Assembly: GCF_000283155.1 (NCBI RefSeq)
Contig: NW_004454195.1
Span: 5,711,501-5,775,500 of the forward strand
Length of the DNA stretch: 64,000 bases
Direction: 5' to 3'
Origin: Ceratotherium simum simum
Taxonomy: Eukaryota; Chordata; Mammalia; Perissodactyla; Rhinocerotidae
Shown: piece by piece, positions 12,405-21,500 of the stretch
How the letters are laid out: the number at the start of each line of letters is the position of its first letter
Position numbering within the stretch: position 1 is the stretch's first letter
Position numbers and translations under genes: made by a program
Notes under the pieces: generated by a model
What the model was told of the DNA's origin: nothing
Database searches by the model: none
What the model saw: the letters and a program-made list of their open reading frames with translations, nothing else

Positions 12405-12432
<28 letters not shown>
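12405..12432. repeat. (TG)n microsatellite
   Basis: Fourteen uninterrupted TG units, followed by a degenerate TGCATGTGCGG. Confidence 0.95.
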
Positions 12433-12501
12433 CATGTGCGGTGTGAGTAAAGCAGACATCGTCACCTGTTGGTGGGGACCTCTTATAAAATCTCCATGGG
12501 G

Positions 12502-12714
12502 GGCCGGCCCCGTGGCTTGGTGGTGAAGTGAGCGCGCTCCACTGCTGGCGACCCGGGTTCGGATCCCGGGCTCACACCGACGCGCTGCTTCTCTGGCCAT
12601 GCTGAGGCCGCGTCCCACATACAGCAACTAGAAGGATGTGCAGCTGTGACACACAACTATCTACTGGGGCTTTGGGGGGAAAAAATAAATAAATAAAATC
12701 TTTAAAAAAAAAAA
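12502..12714 (+). mobile_element. ERE SINE, short type
   Basis: Head GGCCGGCCCCGTGGCTTGGT through ACATACAGCAACTAGAAGG and TACTGGGGCTTTGGGG, then an A-rich tail with TAAA units, lacking the two GGAGGATT modules of the long type. TSD ATAAAATCTCCATGGGG is perfect at 12485-12501 and 12715-12731. Confidence 0.93.
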
Positions 12715-12731
12715 ATAAAATCTCCATGGGG

Positions 12732-12938
12732 CAAGGAATGGCGGTAGGGACATTTTTTTCCCCTTGACAGGGGACATGGGTTGAGAAACTCTAGCCTGCC
12801 ATTTTAAAGTTCAGAGCAGCTTGTTGGTAATGAAACTCCTCAAGAAGGCCAGGGTGAGGTCTGAGCCTTGGAGGGGAAGTTGTTAGCAGTGTCTGAAAGG
12901 CCTTCAGTTGGATTTGAGCTGGAGCTACCTTGGTAACA
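12732..12938. other. Unassigned spacer before the ERV
   Basis: Moderate GC, no repeat or gene recognised. It ends with GGTAACAAC at 12932-12940, repeated at the far end of the ERV. Confidence 0.3.
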
Positions 12939-13226
12939 ACATTGATACCGGCTCAATACAAGGTTGACATAAGGGAAGCCATATTGTAGAGGGGAAAGCA
13001 TATTGTCACTTGGAATGACCTCTGACTAACTCTGGACTTTATGGCCCCTCCCAGCTGCTATAAATTGATAATTTTGTTCTTTTGAGTTTCTTAGGAATGT
13101 GATGACCCCCAGGCAGAGAGTCTATGCTGATAGCCATCATCAATGACAACTGAAAAATCAGGGTAGAGGGCATTGCTCCAGCCACTGATGCATATCAAGT
13201 AAAACAAAAGACTGCCAGGAACTAAG

Positions 13227-13318
13227 ACCAGATGAGTGTCCCCACCCTGAGACCAGATGCCTCCACCCAGTAATCAGATGGATGTCCCCACCCTGGGACC
13301 AGATGCCTCCCCCACTCG
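13227..13318 (+). repeat. 46-bp tandem duplication in LTR U3
   Basis: Two diverged units (13227-13272 and 13273-13318) share CAGATG, GATGTCCCCACCCTG and CCAGATGCCTCC. Both units also occur in the 3' LTR, so the duplication predates integration. U3 direct repeats in gammaretroviruses commonly act as enhancers; that role is inferred. Confidence 0.75.
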
Positions 13319-13332
13319 GAGACCAGCCCACT

Positions 13333-13339
13333 ATATAAC
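13333..13339 (+). promoter_or_regulatory. LTR TATA box
   Basis: TATATAA, 77 bp before the LTR AATAAA, a usual U3/R arrangement. It is conserved in the 3' LTR at 19763-19769. Confidence 0.75.
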
Positions 13340-13415
13340 TGGCCTGTAGTCTTTGTTCTGTAAGATGGGTCTTTGAGATGCTAGTCAGCCATCTTCCCCC
13401 TTGCTAGCAAGGTGT

Positions 13416-13421
13416 AATAAA
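13416..13421 (+). terminator. LTR polyadenylation signal
   Basis: AATAAA in R, conserved at 19846-19851 of the 3' LTR. Confidence 0.75.
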
Positions 13422-13511
13422 CTGCCCTTTCTTTTCCACCATCTTGCCTCTTGATGATTGGCTTTTGTCTCGGGGGGAACAGATTGTGCCCTTTGTGCAG
13501 TAACAGGAACC

Positions 13512-13529
13512 TGGCGACTCTGGTGGGAT
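13512..13529 (+). promoter_or_regulatory. Candidate primer-binding site
   Basis: TGGCGACTCTGGTGGGAT starts with the obligatory TGG (complement of tRNA CCA) six bases after the LTR end. I cannot match it confidently to one tRNA; it is not an obvious proline, lysine or glutamate site. Confidence 0.5.
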
Positions 13530-14691
13530 TTTAAGTCCTGCTCATGGCAAGCCGACCTCAGACAGGCAACCTGTTGGGTAAGTCTCTAGTGGCTGCCAAG
13601 GCCCTCTTTGACTCGGGGACCTGCCCTACCTGCTCTCCCGTGCTGACGCCGGCTGCCTCCTAATCCTCCCTATGGTGGAAAGAGAAATGGCTACTTCTGG
13701 TGGGTTGATGGGCTCTCCTCTGGAGTAGGGTAAGTTGTTTTGGTGGTGCACCACTGACTATCTGTTTAGTAGGGTGTCCTACCAGAGTGGGAAGAGGAAT
13801 AGGACTTCACCCAGCATCTAGGAACTGGTTTCAATGTTGTCTGTTTTGTCTGTGTCTGTGTAAAGAGCTCCAGGATCAGACGTCTTTTGGGTTTGGGTGA
13901 GTGACCTCATTGAAATGTGCCTGTGCCTAATTGTCTAATATCTCATCAGGATAGTGGGACAGAGGCCCTAATGGTGAGATTTGTTTGCTGGGTTCAAGGC
14001 CCAAGGCTAAGATGTGGGAGACAATATAAAGGTTACAGCCGCTGAGGCATTCAAAAGGATCAGGTTTGAGTCCCAAGCTCTGGCTTAGAGTCCCAGAGTA
14101 CCCTGGGCTAGAGTCCCAGAATGTTGGATTTTGGTGTCTGTTCATGTTTGTCTATGTCTGACTGTTATTTGTTGAAATTGACTGCTTGGGGACTGAGTTT
14201 CTCAGTGGCTGTAACAAACTTGCCTCTTAGACTAATCTTATGAGGGTCTTCTCACTCCAAAGAAAAGAGGCACTGTTCCCTCTGGTCCTTCAGGACGTTC
14301 CCAGGTGACTGGGGACTTTACAGAGGTGTCGGGGCATCTGCCCATGACGTGCAAAGGCCTCATAAGGACCCCTCCTGAAGAACATATCATACTGGGCCTT
14401 CATTGTTCGTGGTGAGGCAATTGGCAGTGGCAGTTTGTCTGGGGCTTAAATCACCTGAACTTTGTGGGTGCCAGGACATGTAAGGGAAAGAGCCAACTCC
14501 TTGATTATTCTTGGGGGAGCAGTTCCCACTAGCTCACTATCAGACCTTGTTAGTTACGGCCACCTTGGGAAAAGCCCCCTAAAATGGCAATAACGGTAAA
14601 CAGCTGGCAAGATAACCTGGGATAATTTAAAGTTACAGTGGACATTGGGGGCTCCTTTTGAGCTTTCGAACAAAGAAACAAAGAAGTCTTT

Positions 14692-14930
14692 TTTTTGTGT
14701 GAGGAGGACCAGCCCTGAGCTAACATCCAATGCCAATCCTCCTCTTTTTTGCTGAGGAAGACTGGCCCTGGGCTAACATCCATGCCCATCTTCCTCCATT
14801 TTATATGGGATGCCACCTCAGCATGGCTTAACAAGCAGTGTGTCGGTATGCGCCTGGGATCCGAACCTGCGAATCCTGGGCTGCCGCAGCGGAGCGCGCA
14901 CCTAACTGCTTGCGCCACCAGGCCGGCCCC
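14692..14930 (-). mobile_element. ERE SINE inside the ERV
   Basis: Minus-strand ERE without the CAACTAG middle block. TSD ACAAAGAAG(T/A)CTTT at 14678-14691 and 14931-14944 has one mismatch. It postdates the ERV. Confidence 0.92.
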
Positions 14931-15796
14931 ACAAAGAAGACTTTAAAGGGTCAAAGGCTCCACACCTGGGAACTCTCTTCTAGTTTCCTGGCCTGATCAC
15001 CCAGGCGACCCCAAGTGAGGTGCCCTCTCTTGGTGGTTCTGGTTTCTGTTAATCTGTTTGGGCGCCTGGAGTGATTCCAGGTTGGCCCATGGGTCAGTCC
15101 TTTGACTGACAAGGCTGCAGCTTCTGGTTTTGGAGATTCTGCGTTCCACCGCTGGGAGCTCTCCTCTGGCTTTTGGTTTCGGAGGGTCCCAGCTCTACTC
15201 CTGGGAGCTCTCCTCTGGTTTTGGGACGCCTGGAGTGATTCCAGGTTGGCCCTAGGTCATTTGACTGAAATCTGGAACCCTGTTTTGTCTCCTGTCAAGA
15301 ACCTGTTGAGTACTTTACATGCCTACTGAGTCAGTTATGGGGACAGGAGATCTGTAATTTATTCTGTCAACTGTCCTGCCCAGGTCGTGTGCCCCAGCGC
15401 AGAACTGTTGTTTGTGTGACCCTTATCTTGATAATCCTTGGGAAGAGGCCATGAGGGCGAGGCCTGATCACCTCTTTCCCTTCTTTGTCTGTCTCATTTG
15501 TCACCTCCTCTGTTGTCCCCAAGTTGGGGTTAAGTTCAGGCTGGACCTGAGCAGAACCTGGACCTTCTGTAAAATTGAAAACTTGAAAACCTTTTGCCAG
15601 GGACTTAACTCTCAACCCCAGCGTTGGGAGCCCTGGCCCCCAACCTGCTCCAGGCTTTTGCCTTTTGCCTCCCTGGCTTGCTTTGTGCTGACTCAGGGAC
15701 TAAGCGCCTGGGCTGAGTGGGACTTGACTAAATCTTCTAGCTTCTGCACCCTTCTCCAGGCTGCTGTCAGTTGGACCCCGACAGTGCTTTACCACC

Positions 15797-15930
15797 ATGG
15801 GGAATGCCCCAAGCATCCCTGGAGACTCGTCCTTGGGTGCATTTTAACTAATTCAATTGGATGGGTTCTGCCCAAGAAACTCCATCCTGGGGAAGACTTG
15901 AGCGGTTTCTCTGTGCCTTTTTTGATGTAG
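15797..15930 (+). pseudogene. gag-like start of the ERV, broken
   Basis: ACCACCATGG at 15791-15800 is an optimal initiation context. The frame opens Met-Gly-Asn, a myristoylation-type start typical of retroviral Gag matrix. It stops at TAA 15845-15847 after 16 codons. A different frame then looks more Gag-like from about 15838 to 15900, which points to a small indel near 15838. No further Gag domains are recognisable. Nothing here can encode a working protein. Confidence 0.55.
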
Positions 15931-15959
15931 TTGGATAGGTAGATCAACCTATAATGCCA

Positions 15960-18420
15960 TTTCAGTTACAACCCAATTTCTGAGAAATTAAAAGCAATTG
16001 TCCTTAAAAAACTTTGTAAGACTGGAAAAGCAGCTCTAGAGGCAGTTCAGATTCCATTCAGTTCCTTTATCTCAGAAAGGATTATTGTCTAGCCTCTCTG
16101 GGAAGTGTTATCTAGATCATCACCAATTCCTAAGACTGAAGAAGAAGAAAAAAAAAAAGTCAAAAGGCCAAACAATCGCCATAAGAGCACTCTCACCAAA
16201 AATCTAGCATCTTGAGTGTCTTCTCCACAAATATTAGTAAAAAAGGACTTAAAACAAAAATTTGGATTTGTAACTAGGGAGCTTTGTATTATTGTACCTG
16301 ATTCATGGCAGTAATCTTAGAACTATAGCTGTGGAAACTCTGTGTACATGTATCTATATGTATGTTACATATGTGTGATATTTTACCTCTGGATGGTATG
16401 GTCAAAATTAAGAGCTCTGTTTAATTGGTTTAAAGTAAGTGCTTACATAAATTCTAAATGTAATAGAAATTAACCCAAATGTCTTTCAAGTTAACATGAC
16501 ATAAATTAATCTTTGGTAAATGAAAGCTGGTTTAAGTTTGTTGGTTTGATTGACAATTGTTGGAAACAAATGATTTAGATAGACAAAAATAAGTGAGAGT
16601 TTCTGGGTACAATAATTATCTTTTATTGTCTGTATATTTGAAAAAAACAGCTTCCAAATTCCTTTTGGTAACTTAAAACATTAGAGTTTTGCTAAATTAA
16701 GTTAATGATAAAAGTTTGTTGAGTATCTGGGTCATTTTCAAATAAGATAAAATACTGAAACATTGCTAAACATATCTAAGTTTATCTACTTTTGGCTTAT
16801 TACAGAAAAACTAAAAGGTGTTTTTGGTCTATTAGTAAACATGTCTTGTGTTTTATTAAAAGATTATACCATGAAGTAACATATTTTTAAAAATTATAAA
16901 AAGGTATTTATAAATTTGCCAAGCAATGAAATGCTAATGTACAAGAAAGTTTATAATTGCTTACTTCTTAGTTTTTACTTAAAAATTAAGATTTCTAAGG
17001 GTTTAAAATTCTAATGTGTGATTAAAGCTACTAGAAATTAATAAGGAAAATATGGTTGTATTCAAGAAAAGTAAGATATGCTTTTTAGTAAAGAAGGTAT
17101 GAAAAATGGAAACATTTTTGTTTGTTTGGTTAAGAAACACAACTTTGTCCTAAAGTACTAGAAGGGGAGAAAGGAAGGCATGGGACACATTCTAAATGTA
17201 ACAAGTGACAGAAAGTGACAGAAGGTGAAAGTAAAACCCCGAGGAGTTTTATACATGGTCAAGTCGGCTAAAATTAAACTAAATCCAATTAAGTAAATGA
17301 ATTTTAATGTCAAAAGTAAGCTGGTACAAAATTAAAATTCGGTTTTCTCTTTCTTTTAAAAGGATAATTTTCTTAAACTCTTAGCCTGCTCTTGATAAGG
17401 AGATTATTATGTACAAAGGTTTTTCTTTACCTTTGGGTAAGTTTATCTAAAGGACAGAGATCTACCTTTTGTTAAAATAATTTCCTATGTTTGGAAGACT
17501 GAGGTCTCTCTATTAAGATTTTTTTTGGACTGTTTGAATGCTCTGTTTGTCCTCGACTGTTTATATTTTTGACAAGCTCCCCAAAATTCATATCTTAAAT
17601 AAAGTCTTTCTTTTGACTTTTTTTCTTTGAGAATTTTCAAAGAGCCCTGGGACTTCTCAAAGAAATTTGCTCTCTTCCCATAAGGAGGAAGATGCTAAAC
17701 TTATTAAAGTGTGGTATGTCACAAAATTAACCAAATTTCTTTGTCAATTGCCATTTTGGGGTCTTGTTGTTTACAGACATTTATTGTTTGATGCTTTTGA
17801 AAAGTATGTTTCATTGTCAGAGAAGTTTATGGAAAGGACTCTGGCACTTTAGAATACAGATTTCTGATAAACTTGCAGATCATAAAAGTGAACTGGGTAA
17901 GAAATTACAGAATTCTACCTGAGAAAATGATGACTTTGTGAAACTGCTAACAAGATTAAGGTCAAGAATTGATTACGCAGGACTGAATGAACTGATGAGG
18001 ATTATTATAATTTTTATGACTTTTGTTTGAAACATTGCTGATTTTTTTAATGTTTTGTTTTTTCAGATTTAAGGAAAGCTTTTTCTCTTTTCTCCTGAGC
18101 TAGCTGTGACTTATGGCAATTTGGTAAATTATACTATTGTAAGTAAAACTGAAACATTTATTTTTTCTCCCTATCTGATCCCTCCAGAATTTGGAAACTC
18201 TTAGTGAGTGAGTATTGTTGTTTTCATGGCAATATAGTTATTTGCATAAGTTCAATAAGAATCTGTTCTCCTTATAACAGGACACAATTGGAAACATTGG
18301 TTATATTACAAAAGCTCTGACTGGAATGTTACAAGACAGCTTTTGAGAGACAAAAGATTGGACTTTATGGAATAAAGCCACGTGGAAATACTGGCCTGGT
18401 ACCTTATATACAGCATTCCA
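15960..18420 (+). other. AT-rich ERV interior without recognisable genes
   Basis: Between the gag-like start and the region before the 3' LTR the sequence is strongly AT-rich, with stops in every frame. I see no reverse transcriptase, integrase or protease motif. This is either extreme decay or a non-autonomous interior. Since the LTRs still agree closely, wholesale decay alone explains it poorly. Confidence 0.5.
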
Positions 18421-19359
18421 AGCAACACTTACCAGGATGAGTAACTTATCTGGCAGGTGCAAGGAACCTCAAAATTTTGGGAACCTCTAAAAGAGAGGAA
18501 TTCACCCAAATCTGTAGGTACTGCAGGCGAAGTCTGATGACAAAATCCTTGGCTTGGCTTTCCTGGCCTCAAGAGGCCTTTGAAGTTCAATCTGAGATTC
18601 CTTATACAGAGTTTCAGCAAAGCAGTTTTAAAAGAGCCTATATGATCAATGGTTATTCTTGCTGTACTTATGTAAATAATTGGGCCAAGTTTATTGAAAC
18701 TAAACTTATTTTGCAAGCCGGTTAGTTTTAATTTGGCTATCTTTTATAAAATGAGGGTGATTTTAGAGGGAAAAATATATGTTTCAATAAAAACTATAGT
18801 ACACATCCATGGATATTAGGTTCTAGTTCTGATAATTGTCTTTGAGGTTTCTCTTTCATATCTGTTAACTGGACTGGATCCTGAATTCTGCTAGTCTCCT
18901 GAAATATCTGGCTCCAAACTAATGTTTTCAATTTTTCCCATCCTTGTCATTTGGAATCATTGAGAACTGAACCTGCCTTTTTTTTTCCTGAAGGCTTGCA
19001 AACTGAAGCTGGTGGACTTGATATAAACATAAGAGAAATTCATGTCTGTTACTGTGTAAGCCACTCAGAGAGGTAGCTAAATACCCGATGACATCATCAG
19101 AGACATTTCCAACTGCAAAAGATGCTTTGACTCTGACACCTAGAAATCTTTTGGACTGGCTGCCCCCTGGATACAGAAACTGGTTTATAATTTGCTCCCA
19201 CCATTAACTTTGTTTTTCTTTTTGTCTTATTAATTACCTGTTTACTTGCTTCCACAATACAGGTCTAACTTTGGGAGCCCACCTGCATCACCCTTTTACT
19301 AAGAGACTGGTTCAAGAAGATGGAACAATGGGATATCCCTCAAGATTGAGGGATTCAAC

Positions 19360-19370
19360 AAAAAAGGGGG
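19360..19370 (+). promoter_or_regulatory. Polypurine tract
   Basis: AAAAAAGGGGG immediately precedes the TG of the 3' LTR, the expected plus-strand primer position. It strongly supports the retroviral reading. Confidence 0.85.
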
Positions 19371-20048
19371 TGATTGATAGTGGCTCACTACAAGGTTGAC
19401 ATAAGGGAAGCAATATTGTAGAGGGGAAACCATATTGTCACTTGGTATGACTGCTGACTAACTCTGGACTTTATGGCCCCTCCCAGCTGCTATAAGTTGA
19501 TAGCTTTGTTCTTTTGAGTTCTTTAGGAATGTAATGACCCCCAGGCAGAGAGTCTATGCTGATAGCCATCATCAACGACAACTGAAAGATAGGGTAGAGG
19601 GCATTGCTCCAGTCTCTGATGCATATCAAGTAAAACAAAAGACTGCCAGGAACTAAGACCAGATGGGTGTCCCCATCCTGAGACCAGATGCCTCCACCCA
19701 GTAATCAGATGGATGTCCCCACCCTGGGGCCAGATGCCTCCCTGATTCGAGACCAGTCCACTATATAACTGGCCTGCAGTCTTTGTTCTGTAAGATGGGT
19801 CTTTGAGATGCTAGTCAGCCATCTTCCCCCTTGCTAGCAAGGTGTAATAAATTTCTCTTTCTTTTCCACCATCTTGCCTCTTGATGATTGGCTTTTTCCT
19901 GGGGGNNNNNNNNNNNNNNNNNNNNNNNNNNNNNNNNNNNNNNNNNNNNNNNNNNNNNNNNNNNNNNNNNNNNNNNNNNNNNNNNNNNNNNNNNNNNNNN
20001 NNNNNAGGGGGCGGCGGCCGGGGCAATTGTGCTCTTTGTGCGGTAACA
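19371..20048 (+). repeat. ERV 3' LTR (contains assembly gap)
   Basis: Starts TGATTGATAG and matches the 5' LTR through the TATA box (19763-19769) and AATAAA (19846-19851), then is cut by 100 N. It resumes with a G/C-rich AGGGGGCGGCGGCCGGGGC absent from the 5' LTR, then ATTGTG..CTTTGTGC.GTAACA as in the 5' LTR. Confidence 0.85.
19906..20005. other. Assembly gap (100 N)
   Basis: Exactly 100 N, a placeholder length. It is flanked by GGGGG and AGGGGGCGGCGG, so a G-rich tract probably broke the assembly. Confidence 0.98.
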
Positions 20049-20050
20049 AC

Positions 20051-20689
20051 TTTAGGTCTGCCCCAAAGTCACTGCCTGCCTGTTTAGCTGGATTCTCCAC
20101 CAACTAGTCCTTGGCTCAGTAACAGCTCCCAGGCAAACTGCTGATGCAAAAGCTTTGGGCTTGGTTTCTAGGTGCGGCCTGGGGGTTCACATGAGCTCAC
20201 TTTTCTTTGGTTTTCTACCCATCAGTTCACAGCACGGCTTTCCTGAAAGCACTCTTCATCAGCTAGCATACAGCAATTCCTGGAAAGGATCTGCAAGACT
20301 TTCATGATTCTCAAAGCCTATAAATCAACTGAAAAAGTTTTCCAAGTGCCAGTGATACACTTGGGCGTCTGAGGACAGAGAAGTAAAGGGGCAGGTATCC
20401 CTTTTTAGAACCCGTGCCTGCACATAATGTAATAGTAACACCCTTTCTCACGGCGGTAAAATAACTCTCTATCCAAAGGGACGGATCCAAATGATTAGAA
20501 ACTAGCAGTCTCCTCTATTTGCTTCTGTGACACAGAGCGAGCAGATCAGGGTGTAGGAAACTGTCTTGCCCAGAGGAACGTAAAGAGAGAGAGGGAGTCA
20601 AAGGGCGCTGGCTACCAGCACCGGGGGCTGCTCGAGCTTCCAGCCACTGGTAGATTAACCCTTTGCAGCAAGGACTGCCAGGGAGAAAG
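20051..20689. other. Upstream flank of MBOAT1
   Basis: Non-repetitive, moderate GC, between the ERV and the CpG island. No exon signal on either strand. It may hold distal promoter elements, but none is diagnostic. Confidence 0.4.
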
Positions 20690-21070
20690 CGTGAAAGGAA
20701 AGCGCAGGAAATCTTAGCCGGCGTGGGGAAAGGGAGGGGGAGCCGCGATCGCGGCGAAAGCAAAACAGGGTGGGGCGGGTGCTCTCTAGTGAAAGGCGCC
20801 CGCCTGGGTGACCCGGGTGGCGGTCGTTTCTTGCGGCGGGGAGATAGGACGGCGAGCTCGGGAGAAGGAGAGGAAAGGCGCCTCCCGCCCCCCGGGGCTG
20901 CGCGCCACAATCTGCAGGGCGAGGCGGCCGCGCCCCTGGCGTCGCTTTCCCTCTCCAGGTCGGCCTGGGTTCAGAGCGGGCTGGGCGGGCCGGGTGGCGC
21001 TCGGGGGCCGGGCTCCGCGTCGCCGCTTTTCCTCCCTCCCTCCCTTCCTCGGCCGTCCCGGGCGGCCGGG

Positions 21071-21075
21071 CCAAT
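21071..21075 (+). promoter_or_regulatory. CCAAT box
   Basis: CCAAT followed by GAGCG, a good NF-Y-type context, 259 bp before the coding start. Confidence 0.5.
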
Positions 21076-21326
21076 GAGCGCCGAGAGGAGGGGAGCGGGA
21101 AGCGGAGCGCGCTGGGCCGCGGCCCTCCCACGGGGCCCGTGGCCGCAGCGCCAACGCCAAGTTTGCGCCCCGCGAGTTTGCGCCGGTTCGCGTCCCCCGG
21201 CCTCGCCGCTCGGTCCCCGCGAGCGGGACGGCCGCGCGCCCCTCGGGGCAGCCCCCCGGAGCACTCGGTGGGGAGGACGCCGAGCGGGGCGGCGCGGGCT
21301 GGAGCCGGGGCAGCCGCCTCCCGAAG

Positions 21327-21329
21327 ATG
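21327..21329 (+). promoter_or_regulatory. Overlapping upstream ATG
   Basis: An ATG seven bases before the MBOAT1 start and in another frame (ATGCAGGATGG). It has A at -3 but C at +4. Its frame stays open through exon 1 past the splice donor, so it would overlap the main coding sequence and could lower initiation at 21334. Confidence 0.6.
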
Positions 21330-21333
21330 CAGG

Positions 21334-21429
21334 ATGGCAGCAGAGCCGCCGTCCAGCCTCTCCTACCGCACCATGGGCTCCACCTGTCTGCGCCCGCTCA
21401 GCGAGCTCCTGGGCATCCCGCTGGACCAG
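21334..21429 (+). CDS. MBOAT1: MBOAT1 first coding exon (32 codons)
   Basis: MBOAT1 is a multi-pass endoplasmic-reticulum acyltransferase that adds acyl groups to lysophospholipids, mainly lysophosphatidylethanolamine and lysophosphatidylserine, in phospholipid remodelling (Lands cycle). This exon encodes only the cytosolic N-terminus before the first membrane segment: MAAEPPSSLSYR... to ...LSELLGIPLDQ. The PSSLSYRT and PLSELLGIPLDQ stretches match the mammalian MBOAT1 N-terminus as I remember it, with about one residue less. The start at 21334 has A at -3 and G at +4, a strong Kozak context. The exon ends in phase 0 at CAG|GTAACT, a good donor. The catalytic His/Asn residues lie in later exons outside the window. 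Identification is from memory; MBOAT2 is the nearest alternative and fits less well. Confidence 0.88.
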
Positions 21430-21500
21430 GTAACTGCCGGGGCCTGGCCGCGGCTCCGCGTGAGCGCAGGAGCCCTCTTCCCGGCCAGTGCGGCGTGAAG

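Larger units (their letters stand above)
12939..13505 (+). repeat. ERV 5' LTR
   Basis: About 567 bp. The start is set by alignment to the 3' LTR (shared ATTGATA at 12941-12947); the canonical TG is changed to AC here. U3 carries a 46-bp tandem duplication (13227-13318). TATATAA lies at 13333-13339 and AATAAA at 13416-13421. The shared end is GTAACA at 13500-13505. Confidence 0.88.
12939..20048 (+). mobile_element. Endogenous retrovirus, class I-like, two LTRs, apparently non-autonomous
   Basis: Two direct LTRs (12939-13505 and 19371-20048) bracket a 5.9-kb interior. Retroviral landmarks are in order: LTR with TATA box and AATAAA, a TGG-starting primer-binding-site candidate six bases after the LTR, a leader with a GGTAAGT donor-like site, an ATG in perfect Kozak context (15797) beginning a gag-like Met-Gly-Asn start, a long AT-rich interior with dense stops, and a polypurine tract abutting the 3' LTR. 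No continuous gag, pol or env frame survives. I recognise no pol, so the copy may belong to a non-autonomous lineage. Roughly 30 differences separate the LTRs over about 530 aligned positions by eye, consistent with an old but not ancient insertion. An ERE (14692-14930) entered later. The orientation matches MBOAT1 downstream. Confidence 0.88.
20690..21500 (+). promoter_or_regulatory. MBOAT1: CpG-island promoter of MBOAT1
   Basis: CpG-dense, GC-rich block around the first coding exon. It contains GC boxes (for example GGGGCGGG near 20772), a palindrome CCGCGATCGCGG (20743-20754), a CCAAT box in GGGCCAATGAGCG (21071-21075) and an E2F-like GCGGGAA (21095-21101). There is no convincing TATA box, as expected for a dispersed housekeeping-type promoter. 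By usual CCAAT spacing transcription would begin around 21130-21200; that is inference. Open frames running through the island on both strands come from low stop density. Confidence 0.85.

Noticed and set aside
15412..15930. 172-codon open frame in the ERV
   Set aside because: Mostly retroviral leader; only its last part overlaps the gag-like region, in a shifted frame. No retroviral domain beyond that.
20663..21433. 256-codon open frame across the CpG island, with other long frames on both strands
   Set aside because: GC-rich sequence has few stop codons; composition is Arg/Gly/Pro/Ala-rich with no domain. The only frame matching a known protein is the MBOAT1 exon at 21334.
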